55,641 bases of DNA from Roseburia sp. (GCA_023664685.1 JAMPFC010000006.1:1-55641); one strand, 5' to 3'. Numbered from the stretch's first letter, positions 1 through 8,487 are shown. Translations and numbers: made by a program. The notes: generated from the letters alone by a model not told the origin.

Positions 1-1123
1 GCGCAGCCCGTCCGTACCCATTCTTTACGATATGCTCCCATTTTTCCCTGTTTTCAAGAACCTCACGGACTTTTTCGGGAAGTTTTTCCAACTCTGCCAG
101 ATCATACCTGACGTAATCCCTCCCGTCCGTTAAAATCTCATCGAGATATCTCGAACCGTCGCTCACACAGACCGCACCATTCAGCATGGAATTAAACACC
201 CGGTCATGCGCCCCGTCCTTAAACCACGGCATCACATTCAGCGAAATCTTTGCCTTGCTGATCTGCTGCAAGCATCCAAGCGAATCCAGAACATTTCCAT
301 GTATGATATTCTCCGGGTGTCTGCACGGAAGCTCCTTCCACCCGGCACCAAAGCAATGTACTTTAAGCCCGCTGTCCACAAGCGTCTTGACCACCTCAGC
401 ACGAAAATAATGCCTCACATACAGGTCGATGAAGATCATATTGGGCATCACCGCCTTGATCCCCTCCTCGTTGATATCCTCTACATCCCGTGCCAGATGC
501 TCCATGATCGCCGCATCCATTGACTTCCACGGATGCTCCTTCAGATCGTCAATGATATCATAATAAAATGCCGCATACTCCGGCCCATGCCGGTTGATCG
601 CCTCCTCAAAAATCGAAGGCGGATTATAATTTCCCGTAAACACAATATCATATTCCCTGTCGTCCCATCCCGGAAGCTTCTTTTTGTCCCAAAGCCCGGT
701 TCCGCCAAGCGGCATAAAAGGCCCACGCTTGATCTGTGGAAAAAACCGTTTCAGATACGCCTCATGCTCCCGGTCGATCGAAATCTGAGTATAATTTTTC
801 GGCAGATACGGGAGAAATTTATGATAATAAAAGGGATGGTCAACGACAATGTTCAAAAACAAAACCTCTCTTGCGTCAAAAAAGGAGACACCGTCCGAGT
901 CGATAAAATAATCCTCCCCCGAACAGCCATCAAAATTAAAGCTGATCGCCGCTGTGACACCCGGTTCACAAAACCAGATCAGGTCGCTCAGGCTTCTATA
1001 TTCTTTGCACTGGTCAAAATAAAACACCTCATAGCCAAGCAGCTCAAATGTCTTCCCCATCTGTTCGGAAAAAAACCAAAGGGTCTCAATCCCTTTCGTA
1101 AACAATATAATCTTTTTGATCAA
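1..1123 (-). CDS. CgeB-like glycosyltransferase, 3' end cut by window
   Basis: Reading the minus strand from a TTG codon at 1123 gives an open frame of about 374 codons that runs off the left edge. The TTG is preceded by a good GGGAGG ribosome site about 8 bases away, and no in-frame ATG lies at a sensible distance. The product begins LIKKIILFTKG and carries segments such as YDIVFTGNYNPP and HCFGAGWKELP, followed by KISLNVMPWFKDGAHDR and VFNSMLNGAVCVSDG. These match the layout of CgeB/DUF3880-type glycosyltransferases with a C-terminal GT1-like fold, where the late F-N-S-M-x-x-G segment binds the nucleotide sugar. The acceptor is unknown. The neighbouring sigma-D-controlled gene makes flagellin or another surface protein a possible target, but that is only inference. 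Truncation is by the window, not by mutation. Confidence 0.75.
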   Translation of the reverse strand, partial: MIKKIILFTKGIETLWFFSEQMGKTFELLGYEVFYFDQCKEYRSLSDLIWFCEPGVTAAISFNFDGCSGEDYFIDSDGVSFFDAREVLFLNIVVDHPFYYHKFLPYLPKNYTQISIDREHEAYLKRFFPQIKRGPFMPLGGTGLWDKKKLPGWDDREYDIVFTGNYNPPSIFEEAINRHGPEYAAFYYDIIDDLKEHPWKSMDAAIMEHLARDVEDINEEGIKAVMPNMIFIDLYVRHYFRAEVVKTLVDSGLKVHCFGAGWKELPCRHPENIIHGNVLDSLGCLQQISKAKISLNVMPWFKDGAHDRVFNSMLNGAVCVSDGSRYLDEILTDGRDYVRYDLAELEKLPEKVREVLENREKWEHIVKNGYGRAA

Positions 1124-1199
1124 GCCGCACACCTCCCATCATGTAATCTGCTTCTTCCATCAGAACTTATTTTAACTCGAAATTTCCACAATCTCAAGG

Positions 1200-1226
1200 T
1201 AAAGTTTTCCGGATTTGCTCCGATAT
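1200..1226 (+). promoter_or_regulatory. Sigma-D (FliA-type) flagellar promoter
   Basis: TAAA at 1200-1203, 15 bases, then TCCGATAT at 1219-1226. The known sigma-D consensus of Firmicutes is TAAA-N15-GCCGATAT, so only one base of the -10 box differs. It lies about 50 bases upstream of the gene at 1279 and suggests co-expression with late flagellar genes. Confidence 0.75.
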
Positions 1227-1278
1227 ATAAGTTAGATAAAGACTTGTATCCATATTTTTAATCCAAGGAGGGGAAAAA

Positions 1279-1884
1279 ATGAGTGTAAACGGAATTTCAA
1301 ATTCTCAGGCTGCTACATACAGTCAGACTTCATCTGTTACAACAAAGACAGAGGACAAAAAGCAGTCGGAAGCAGTTTCATCTGCTGAGAGCACAGGCGT
1401 TGTTTATGAGCCTTCAGGCACTAAGGATAGCACGGATGCTAATTCTAAGGTTCAGGATTACTCAAGTGTTGTAAAAAAACTGAAATCAGGGCTGAGTTCT
1501 AAAAACCAGCAGCTTCAGAATCTGGTTGACCAGCTTTTAAGTAAGCAGGCAAAGAAATATACTTCACTGTCACAGTTATTCACTGACATTAAGAATGGTA
1601 ACGTAAGTGTAGATCCGAGCGTCGTATCACAGGCTCAGAAGGACATTGCCGATGATGGTTACTGGGGCGTTGAGCAGACCAGTGACAGAATGGTATCTAT
1701 GGCTCAGGCATTGAGCGAAGGAGACCCAGAGAAAGCTGATAAGATGATCGCCGCAATCAAAAAAGGTTATGAGCAGGCTGCAAAGGCTTGGGGCGGTGAA
1801 CTTCCTGACATCTGCCAGAAAACGATCGACGCTGCTACAAAGAAATTGGAAAGTTGGCGTGACGGTCTTTCAGCAGAAGATTAA
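1279..1884 (+). CDS. Sigma-D-controlled protein of unknown function
   Basis: This 201-residue protein starts at an ATG with an AAGGAGGGG ribosome site. Residues 1-60 are rich in Ser, Thr and Gln and look disordered. Residues 60-200 are predicted mostly helical and end in a conserved-looking stretch with WGGELPDICQKTIDAA near the C-terminus. There is no signal peptide, no membrane segment and no cysteine before that final stretch. I do not recognise the family. The sigma-D promoter, the Ser/Thr/Gln-rich start and the absence of a secretion signal would fit a protein exported by the flagellar apparatus or a regulator of it, but the sequence alone does not decide this. It is monocistronic, with a terminator 40 bases after its stop. 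Confidence 0.8.
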   Translation: MSVNGISNSQAATYSQTSSVTTKTEDKKQSEAVSSAESTGVVYEPSGTKDSTDANSKVQDYSSVVKKLKSGLSSKNQQLQNLVDQLLSKQAKKYTSLSQLFTDIKNGNVSVDPSVVSQAQKDIADDGYWGVEQTSDRMVSMAQALSEGDPEKADKMIAAIKKGYEQAAKAWGGELPDICQKTIDAATKKLESWRDGLSAED

Positions 1885-1923
1885 GTGATCAGCGATATGC
1901 AGTAGATTTTATAAGAAACTTTT

Positions 1924-1959
1924 AAGAGACCAACTGGAAGCCGGCTGGTCTCTTATTTT
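1924..1959. terminator. Bidirectional terminator
   Basis: Arms AAGAGACCA at 1924-1932 and TGGTCTCTT at 1946-1954 form a perfect 9-bp stem followed by ATTTT. It lies between the convergent genes 1279-1884 and 1962-6065 and can serve both. Confidence 0.7.
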
Positions 1960-1961
1960 GC

Positions 1962-4900
1962 TTACTTTACCTTATATTTTTTTGTCTTTGTCCGGTATCC
2001 GGCTTTTGATACTGTAATCTTTATTTTCATTCCGCGTTTCAGTTTCTTTTTTAGACGCAACGTAAATCTTCCTTTGGAATCCGCCTTTACTGTATTATTT
2101 GTTTTACCAACTTGGATTTTTACTTTCGCACCCTTAAGGGTCTTTCCCGTTATTTTCCTCGTTCCCTTTTTATATTTTACCTTAGATAGCGAAATCGTCT
2201 TTTTCTTTTTATTTGTCTTTTTGTCATCCTTTGACACTTCCTCCTCTGAATCCTCCTGATCAGGCGCCACGTCCTGTCTTCCGTCAGTTGACGCCGGTTG
2301 GTCAGCGGTGCTGCCCGCTCCCTCCGGTTTTGCTGACTGCCCTGCCGCCGGAGAAGTTTCTGCCGGTTTTGCAGAATTTTCTGGTGCAGCCGAAGGTTCC
2401 GGTGTGCTGAGGTTTTCTCCGGGCGTTTCAGAAGGCGTCGGGGGATTCGGAACTTCCTCTGATCTATTCGCCTGTGTATAATCTGTCACATATTTGATGA
2501 CGATCTCTTCGCCGCCATAAAGTTCCTGCGCATTCATATATGAATTTACATACACCCCGCCGACCGTGTACATCCAGCCGGAATTATCACCATCTGAAAA
2601 TTCCGAAAGGTCATTGATCGACACGATATAACTGCCTTTTGCTGTATAAGGGATCTGACGCTCATTCATTACCTTTTGAAATACGTCAAAAACCGTAGCC
2701 CCTTTTGAAAAAGACTCCTCTGTCATTTGCGGGATGATCTCTTCACCTTCCCTGCCAAGTACGCAAAACGTCACAGATATCGGCTGCTCGATCTCTTTTT
2801 TGTAAGCAGAAAGTCTTTGGCTGTACGCAGCTTCTTTGGCAGATACATCCATCGCAGAAAATTCCGAAGTATAATTTCCCTCTCCTAGCACAGCCACATA
2901 TGCGCTTACCGGCTGTTTGTAAAGCTGTTTAAACTTCGCCAGCGCTTCCGCATCATACCCTTCACTCTTCTGAAATTTTATGTAATATTTCCCAAACACC
3001 TCATCCGTCAGCACGCTGTTTATTTTGACGAAAGTATCCTCTGCCGGCGTTTTGTTCAAAATCAGGGTTTCATTTGCGATCAGTTCCTTGTCATTGGAAT
3101 GGAACAGCCTCCAGTCCTCCTGTGACTCCCATCCCGGAAGCTCATCGACAATAATACCATTATTTTTCATATCCGCATGGCGGTATATGTATTCAATGCC
3201 CGACTGGTCTTTATTCCAGATAATTTCCTTATATGGTTTCAAATTGTCAATGACACTATAAAGATCTGTATTTTCACCGAGCAGTCCGTCTGCATAACCA
3301 CTCTTTGCCTGATCCATAAGGGCAAGCGCCTGATTGATCTCTGCCCTTCCCAAATGAGCCACTGAAACTTTGATTTTTTTCGTCACAAACAAATTCGGGT
3401 TCTTCTTGCTTGCCATTTTGACTTCCAGCGTCACCTCTTTGTCCGCAGATGCATCCTCACCCAACGGACGGTAAACATATGCACGGAAGCCATTGATTTC
3501 GATCACATCCGGGTCTGAACTTGTCACACTGAATTTATAATTCCAGTAATCCCAATATTCTCCGTAATTCAGTCCCGCAAGCTCTTTTTTAGTCACTACG
3601 TTCCCCGGAATAACTAAACCAATATCATGCCTAACCGCCGCGCAGTCAAGCGTTGCCTTTGTTGTATAATCCGTCAGTTTATCCGGTGTATAACAGGCAA
3701 GAATCCGATTCATCTTATCCATCGTCTGTTCCATCTGCTCCTCAGACATCGGCAGGATCGTAACCTCAAAAGTTCTTGATACCACAGTATCTGTCGACGG
3801 ATTTTTTACGGTCGCTGTCAGAGAAACGGTATGCTTTTCACTGTCCTGATAGATTTTCCCAACATACGGATTATAAAAAGCGTCCGCACTTCCCGTTCTA
3901 TTTTCATCGCTGATCGCAAGATGGGACTCATCCGAAGAACTCCATGTGATCTGGGCAAAGGAAAATTTGTCCCCATCAATGTAGGATGGCAGGGTTAAAT
4001 CCGAGCTGACAGCAGAAAGCTCCGGATTCTCACCACAAAGCGCCGACTCTGTCAAAACAGCGTCCGCCGACTGTTCCAACGACGACGTAATATCCTCCGT
4101 ATCCCACGGAATCAACAACGCATAATTATCCGTCGTAGGATAGGTAACGGTCTGGTCACCCATTGTCAGATTAAAAAACACCTTTACCTGTCTGCCATCT
4201 GCAAAACTGCCGGCTTCCGGTGCCGGATAAGATATCCTTCCGTTTTTGGAAACCAGTCTTTCATCTGCGGTCGACTGAACCGTAACTGCCACACCATAAT
4301 ACCCTTTATTTTTCAATATTCTGCTGAATTTTGACAGGATATTCGTGTCCTCACCACAAACCGGCTGCAACAGCTTAAAATCCCATTTCATGGCGTCGAG
4401 TACCTTTTGCAAATACATTCGTTCGTCAATGTCCTTTGCCCATACGTCCACAGAAAATGTTTTATGATCGGTCTCTTCTCCACATATGATCTCTGCTGTC
4501 AGGGTAACTTCCACAACTCCCTCATCCGGCAGGACAACATCCCCTGTATCATGAATGATCTCCGGACGGCTGCTCGTCCAGCGAATCTGGCAATCTCCCG
4601 ATACGTTCGGCAGTTCCAATTTCTCTTCCTTCGTGATCACCGTCTGATCAAGGGAAAGGGATTTTTTTGCTTCCTGTACTTTCTCACTGTTTTCTTTTCT
4701 TAAAAGAGTATCGGATTTAGCGATCGGCCCCTTTACATTAGAAGCAGTCGAACCTTCCTCGCCTGTCACAGTGACCCGTATATATGTTCCGACATACTCC
4801 GCCTCATCCGGAACCGCAAAGTTCCTCGTTGTAGCGCCACTGATATCTGTAAATGTAATGCCATCCGCAGATAACGCCCACTGGTATTTCACATTTGTAG

Positions 4901-6065
4901 CCATCTCATCTTCCTGACCGGTCGCTTCTGCGATCCACTCAGAACCCGTTTTCGCCTCGCCGGATATCATCACCTTCTCTACCGGAACAGATAACACCCC
5001 GGTGACAGACTGCCAATTTAAAACCGGATAACCTTGATTTACATTTTTTGTACCCTCGCAAAACGCCTTTTCACTTCCATCTGCATTCAGAGCCGCTAAC
5101 AGAGCAGACGAATCTGTAATTGTTTGATAACCGGTCGCTGTACCAGATGGCTTTGAAACTTCATCCTGTGTTTTCTCCGCAAGATAATAACAATTTACAA
5201 TGCTCGCATTACTAGATCCGCAAATTCCATTTTTACTTTCACCAATGCTATAGCAATAACTAATCGTTCCAGAAGAATTCGTATGTCGACCGGCAATTCC
5301 GCCGCAATAAAGCGTACCGCTATGTCCTTCCGGATTCGTGATTTTCCCGGTATTATAACAGTTCGTGATCGTCACATCTTTCTTCGTATTATCACCAATA
5401 ATTCCGCCGGCACAGTCACCACTTACCTGTGCATTGTTGCAACAGCCATTTACTACAACATCCGGATTATAAGCCGTCCCGATGATTCCCCCAGCGCATC
5501 CGCTTCCGGTGCCGGTTCCGGTTGTTGTAACAGAGCCGCTCATTGAGCAGTTCAGTATTTGACCGCTCTGTATCGTGCCTACGATTCCCCCAATCTTTTT
5601 CTCAGACGTTACATTTCCTTCTACGTTTACGTTTTTTATCGTCGCACCATTGACTAGGGCAAATAGTCCTTGATTCTGTTTATCCGTATTGATCTTCAGG
5701 TCGCTTATTGTATGGTTTTGTCCGTCAAATGTCCCACTATATGCCTGCTTAATAGAGCCCGCATCACTGATTGGAGTCCACGTCCGGTTTGCAAGATCTA
5801 TATCTTCTGTCAGGACAGCATCCACCTCTACCAGACCTGTCAGACTTTGGTCATTACACAGCGAGTTCACATGCTCTGCAAACCATGCAAGCTCTTCCGG
5901 ACTACCGATCTGGTAAACGCCCTCTTTTTCCTCTGGTTCTGTTTTCGTTGTACCATCCCATATAACAAGCGTCTTTGCCTCTGAGCGGATCGCTCCTTTC
6001 ATCTCAGGAACGATTGAGCCTGTCATCACAAGTATAAGCACAAGTGCCACAATTCTTTTCCTCAT
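1962..6065 (-). CDS. Large surface protein with GLUG repeats, Ig-like domains and transcobalamin-like DUF4430 domain
   Basis: A 1367-residue secreted protein. Residues 1-30 form a signal peptide. About 130-285 hold GLUG-type repeats (GGIVG, GGIIG, GGIAG modules, each followed by a strand-forming N-C-x motif). About 360-445 is Ig-like, and 455-1050 holds several atrophied-Ig (BIg_5) segments with W-S-S-x-P/D signatures. Residues about 1095-1200 match DUF4430, which is related to the C-terminal domain of transcobalamin and intrinsic factor: GATVFDVFQKVM, then SGWMYTVGGVYVN, then YGGEEIVIKYV. A Pro/Ser/Thr/Glu linker follows (1200-1277), then a very lysine-rich beta domain (1278-1367). No LPXTG motif is visible, so anchoring is probably non-covalent through the basic end. 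The ATG overlaps the stop of the upstream gene (ATGA). Both lie behind a cobalamin riboswitch, which supports capture of B12 or another corrinoid at the cell surface. Binding itself is inferred. Confidence 0.85.
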   Translation of the reverse strand: MRKRIVALVLILVMTGSIVPEMKGAIRSEAKTLVIWDGTTKTEPEEKEGVYQIGSPEELAWFAEHVNSLCNDQSLTGLVEVDAVLTEDIDLANRTWTPISDAGSIKQAYSGTFDGQNHTISDLKINTDKQNQGLFALVNGATIKNVNVEGNVTSEKKIGGIVGTIQSGQILNCSMSGSVTTTGTGTGSGCAGGIIGTAYNPDVVVNGCCNNAQVSGDCAGGIIGDNTKKDVTITNCYNTGKITNPEGHSGTLYCGGIAGRHTNSSGTISYCYSIGESKNGICGSSNASIVNCYYLAEKTQDEVSKPSGTATGYQTITDSSALLAALNADGSEKAFCEGTKNVNQGYPVLNWQSVTGVLSVPVEKVMISGEAKTGSEWIAEATGQEDEMATNVKYQWALSADGITFTDISGATTRNFAVPDEAEYVGTYIRVTVTGEEGSTASNVKGPIAKSDTLLRKENSEKVQEAKKSLSLDQTVITKEEKLELPNVSGDCQIRWTSSRPEIIHDTGDVVLPDEGVVEVTLTAEIICGEETDHKTFSVDVWAKDIDERMYLQKVLDAMKWDFKLLQPVCGEDTNILSKFSRILKNKGYYGVAVTVQSTADERLVSKNGRISYPAPEAGSFADGRQVKVFFNLTMGDQTVTYPTTDNYALLIPWDTEDITSSLEQSADAVLTESALCGENPELSAVSSDLTLPSYIDGDKFSFAQITWSSSDESHLAISDENRTGSADAFYNPYVGKIYQDSEKHTVSLTATVKNPSTDTVVSRTFEVTILPMSEEQMEQTMDKMNRILACYTPDKLTDYTTKATLDCAAVRHDIGLVIPGNVVTKKELAGLNYGEYWDYWNYKFSVTSSDPDVIEINGFRAYVYRPLGEDASADKEVTLEVKMASKKNPNLFVTKKIKVSVAHLGRAEINQALALMDQAKSGYADGLLGENTDLYSVIDNLKPYKEIIWNKDQSGIEYIYRHADMKNNGIIVDELPGWESQEDWRLFHSNDKELIANETLILNKTPAEDTFVKINSVLTDEVFGKYYIKFQKSEGYDAEALAKFKQLYKQPVSAYVAVLGEGNYTSEFSAMDVSAKEAAYSQRLSAYKKEIEQPISVTFCVLGREGEEIIPQMTEESFSKGATVFDVFQKVMNERQIPYTAKGSYIVSINDLSEFSDGDNSGWMYTVGGVYVNSYMNAQELYGGEEIVIKYVTDYTQANRSEEVPNPPTPSETPGENLSTPEPSAAPENSAKPAETSPAAGQSAKPEGAGSTADQPASTDGRQDVAPDQEDSEEEVSKDDKKTNKKKKTISLSKVKYKKGTRKITGKTLKGAKVKIQVGKTNNTVKADSKGRFTLRLKKKLKRGMKIKITVSKAGYRTKTKKYKVK

Positions 6066-6346
6066 TCTAATCCTCCATTTTCTTTCAAAAGATTTTTGGG
6101 ATGTTCCCTCCGGTATCTTTTCTGGTTTTCTCTGGCTCTCTGGCGTTTTTCCTTTTTCTTTAAAATCCGTTCCGGATTTGGTTCTTTAATTCCGGCAGTC
6201 TCCAATGCTCTTGGCCACGGCCCTAAATGAGCCTTGATCATAGCGGTCACTTCTTCTTCAAAATCTGATTTTTTCGGCAGACGCCCAAGTTCCTCCGCCT
6301 TCTGCCTCAAACAACAAATACAATCTTTTTTTGTGAGTTTGTTCAT
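6062..6346 (-). CDS. Small HNH-repeat (homing endonuclease-associated repeat) protein
   Basis: A 94-residue protein with the pattern CLRQKAEELGRLPKKSDF followed by GPWPRALETAG. This matches the homing-endonuclease-associated repeat family (PF18780, HNH_repeat), a small helical DNA-binding repeat with the signature G-R-x-P-x-x-x-D-F ... W-x-x-A-L-x-x-A-G. The C-terminal third is strongly basic (KKKEKRQRARENQKRYR). There is no HNH nuclease domain, so it is more likely a DNA-binding protein than an enzyme. It is the first gene after the cobalamin riboswitch. Its TGA overlaps the ATG of the surface-protein gene, so the two are translationally coupled. Why a DNA-binding repeat should be B12-controlled is not evident. 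A regulatory role is possible. Confidence 0.7.
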   Translation of the reverse strand: MNKLTKKDCICCLRQKAEELGRLPKKSDFEEEVTAMIKAHLGPWPRALETAGIKEPNPERILKKKEKRQRARENQKRYRREHPKNLLKENGGLE

Positions 6347-6398
6347 ACATTACCTCGCTTCTCTGGGACGCATTTCACAAAAGCCGGAAAATAAAAAG

Positions 6399-6432
6399 CA
6401 CATCTCTACTATGAATAAAAGTAAAAATGTGC
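6399..6432 (-). terminator. Possible riboswitch expression-platform terminator
   Basis: On the minus strand GCACAT (6432-6427) pairs with ATGTGC (6404-6399), with an inner TACT/AGTA pairing, and a TTTTTATTTT tract follows. It sits between the aptamer and the first gene, as expected for transcriptional control. The stem has an internal loop and is modest. Confidence 0.45.
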
Positions 6433-6459
6433 AACGATGTTTTCGCAAGCCAAAAAGCC

Positions 6460-6645
6460 AAAAGAATGCAGCCATTCCTCTGGTACTTACGTCAAACGGT
6501 TGCACTCTTCCTTACCCAAAAGTGTTTGTATGGGATTTTCCCTGTTAACCCTGTTTTTCAGCAGGAATCCCGACTTTTACGGTAATGGTGGTTGCGACGG
6601 ATTCTCACCGAACTTCCCCTTTAATGTTTCTTTGAAACAACACTG
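6460..6645 (-). promoter_or_regulatory. Cobalamin riboswitch
   Basis: On the minus strand the leader has AAAGGGGAA, then GGTGAGAATCC, then an ACC-rich stretch ending in ACCGTAA (about 6625-6565). This is the conserved core of the cobalamin aptamer (GGGAA ... GGTGxAAxTCC ... CxACTGTAA). About 85 bases later comes GACGTAAGTACCAGAGG-AATGGC (complement of 6470-6492), in the position and form of the B12 box (AAGxCAGGAxACCTGCC), though divergent. A sigma-A promoter lies just upstream and a gene encoding a transcobalamin-like protein lies downstream, so context agrees. High B12 is expected to shut the operon off. Confidence 0.85.
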
Positions 6646-6672
6646 AAAAACAGACATATCAATTTTCAAATA

Positions 6673-6701
6673 ATATTATCATCATCTGAATCTCTTGTCA
6701 A
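6673..6701 (-). promoter_or_regulatory. Sigma-A promoter of the riboswitch operon
   Basis: TTGACA (6701-6696) and TAATAT (6678-6673) are separated by exactly 17 bases, about 30 bases upstream of the riboswitch. Confidence 0.75.
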
Positions 6702-6728
6702 GTTTGCTGCGGATCACGGAAATCAATT

Positions 6729-6758
6729 TTGCCAAAACCGATCGTTTTATGATAGAAT
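6729..6758 (+). promoter_or_regulatory. Sigma-A-like promoter upstream of the LuxR-type gene
   Basis: TTGCCA at 6729-6734, 18 bases, then TAGAAT at 6753-6758. The transcript would have a leader of about 100 bases before the gene at 6862. Confidence 0.5.
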
Positions 6759-6861
6759 AGTCTCAGCAGAGCTGAGCCATTGCAAGTTGCTATCGCAACT
6801 TAAGATGCACAGAAAGCGTGTGCAAAAAATATGATAAATAGTCTCAAACATCAGGAAGAAG

Positions 6862-7620
6862 GTGTATTCATTGAAAGAACTCAGGACAAAAGACTGGATG
6901 CTCTTAAATGATATCATATATAAAATATATACGACAGAGGATCTGACTGCGATGCGTCAGGAATTTCTGGAACAGGTGAAGCTTCTCATCCATTTTGACA
7001 GCGCGGATTTCTTTCTTGCCGGACAGGGAGAGCCGGGCGGTCTGGAAATACCAGTGGCGGTCAACTGTGACGCTTCGCAAAACGTAGGATATGAAAAGAC
7101 GGAACAGGGCAGGAAAATTTTGTATGGCGAAAGGAGCATCGTATGCCGGGAGAGCGACCTGATTTCGGCTCAGGAACAAACCGAGAGCGAATACTATAAG
7201 AAAGTTTTTGTTCCAAACAACTGGGAGCATGCGCTTCATATGGCTGTCTGCGAAGAAAAGCGGTGTCTGGGGATCGCAACTTTTTACCGGACGGTGGGAA
7301 AAGCTGATTTTAGCGGCGACGATATCTTTCTTCTTGATCTTTTGAAGGAACATATGGCGTATCGGCTAGGGATTTTTGCACAGGAGAAGATGGCGGGAAT
7401 GGATAAGATTACGATCAGCGAGGCGGTCAAAACATATGACCTGACCGGGAGAGAGGCAACGATTCTCCGTCTTTTACTGGCGGGATGCGATAATGAAGCG
7501 ATATGTGAAAAGCTCGTGATCAGCATTAACACATTAAAAAAGCATGTACTAAATATCTACCGAAAGCTTGGCATCAAAAACCGTGTGCAGATGTTTAAGA
7601 TGATACGTGAAAGAGAGTGA
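6862..7620 (+). CDS. LuxR-family transcriptional regulator with GAF-like sensor region
   Basis: A 252-residue protein. The C-terminal 65 residues are a LuxR/GerE helix-turn-helix: TGREATILRLLLAGCDNEAI, then NTLKKHVLNIYRKLGIKNRV. Residues 10-170 look like a degenerate GAF-type sensor (DSADFFLAG ... GIATFYRTVG ... LDLLKEHM). No receiver domain or phosphorylatable aspartate is visible. The start is uncertain: GTG at 6862, or TTG at 6871, which has a better spaced AAGG. The next gene starts at or just after its stop, so the two are probably co-transcribed. The ligand and target genes cannot be told from sequence. Confidence 0.85.
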   Translation: MYSLKELRTKDWMLLNDIIYKIYTTEDLTAMRQEFLEQVKLLIHFDSADFFLAGQGEPGGLEIPVAVNCDASQNVGYEKTEQGRKILYGERSIVCRESDLISAQEQTESEYYKKVFVPNNWEHALHMAVCEEKRCLGIATFYRTVGKADFSGDDIFLLDLLKEHMAYRLGIFAQEKMAGMDKITISEAVKTYDLTGREATILRLLLAGCDNEAICEKLVISINTLKKHVLNIYRKLGIKNRVQMFKMIRERE

Positions 7621-8120
7621 TCCGTATGGATGGAAAATTATTATACCGGGGAAAATGGTATCTGGTCTGTCTGGACATGGACACGCACCGAAGACGCATA
7701 AGAGTGGAACTTGAAGAAGACAGGATACTCCTCCATACGCCGAAGACAGACCGGGCATTTTTGCAGGAGGGGCTTGAGCAGTGGTACAGCAGGCAGGCGC
7801 ATATGATATTTCCTGTGCGGGTCATGCATTATCAGCAGCTCACCGGTGGACGGGTAAACCAGATCCACATCCGCGACCAGAAGACCCGGTGGGGAAGCTG
7901 CAGCAGTCTCAAAAATCTGAACTTTAACTGGCGGCTTGTCATGGCTCCGCCGGAGGTACTGGATTATGTGGTGGTACATGAACTCTGTCATCTGACTCAC
8001 ATGAACCACAGCCGGGAGTTTTGGGAGATGGTGGGGCGCGTGATGCCGGAGTACCGGAAGTGGAAGCAGTGGCTTAAGGAAAATGAGAAGCTTTTGGCGA
8101 ACATGACTATATTTGCCTGA
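7617..8120 (+). CDS. YgjP-like (DUF45/WLM-type) zinc metallopeptidase
   Basis: A 167-residue protein with the YgjP/SprT-like signature: TRWGSCSS, then LNFNWRLVMAPPEVLDYVVV, then the zinc motif HELCH (HExxH) with the third ligand in HMNHSREFW. This is the standard PF01863 arrangement. The length is short because most family members have a longer N-terminal beta region. The first possible start is GTG 7617, overlapping the previous stop. ATG 7626 is also possible and fits the spacing from GAGAG. The substrate is unknown. It is probably translationally coupled to the LuxR-type regulator. Confidence 0.85.
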   Translation: MIRMDGKLLYRGKWYLVCLDMDTHRRRIRVELEEDRILLHTPKTDRAFLQEGLEQWYSRQAHMIFPVRVMHYQQLTGGRVNQIHIRDQKTRWGSCSSLKNLNFNWRLVMAPPEVLDYVVVHELCHLTHMNHSREFWEMVGRVMPEYRKWKQWLKENEKLLANMTIFA

Positions 8121-8133
8121 AGCAGACCAAAGG

Positions 8134-8168
8134 AAAGAGAGCTGAACCTATTCGGAACAGCCCTCTTT
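8134..8168 (+). terminator. Probable terminator
   Basis: AAAGAGAGCTG (8134-8144) pairs with CAGCCCTCTTT (8158-8168) with one mismatch across a 13-base loop. There is no strong T tract after it beyond the arm itself. Confidence 0.45.
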
Positions 8169-8271
8169 ACCCGATATTCAATTATTTCCCTGTCCCATCC
8201 CTCGTTACCCATACAGTTTTATTCCACCGTATATTTGCACCTTAGTTCTGCACGGACAACCATAATACGCG

Positions 8272-8487
8272 TCAGGAAAAATCCTTTTCATTCACTTTGT
8301 CAAAGCAAATGCCTGTGATCCTTCCCTCATCATCACTTACATAGTCAAGCATGTAAACCGGTTCTTCAAGTACATAAAAAAATTTTTCAGGATCATGGTA
8401 GTTACATTCCCTGCCTTCAATCTGTACCTTAAGTCCCTGTTTTACAGCTCTTTTAAGCTCATCTTGGAGCCACGAAGCCTCTGTCAT
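8272..8487 (-). CDS. Small conserved-type hypothetical protein
   Basis: The start is placed at ATG 8487 because AAGGAGG lies 6 bases upstream. The longer frame starting at 8550 lacks a ribosome site. The 71-residue product begins MTEASWLQDELKRAV, is acidic and has no signal or membrane segment. It contains a beta-rich middle (LKVQIEGREC, FFYVLEEPVYMLDYV) with a single cysteine. I do not recognise the family. It stands alone, with convergent genes on its downstream side and a long AT-rich gap upstream. Confidence 0.65.
   Translation of the reverse strand: MTEASWLQDELKRAVKQGLKVQIEGRECNYHDPEKFFYVLEEPVYMLDYVSDDEGRITGICFDKVNEKDFS

Noticed and set aside
533-1261. Plus-strand frame of 242 codons
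   Set aside because: It is the antisense shadow of the glycosyltransferase gene. The minus strand has a continuous frame with family motifs and a ribosome site.
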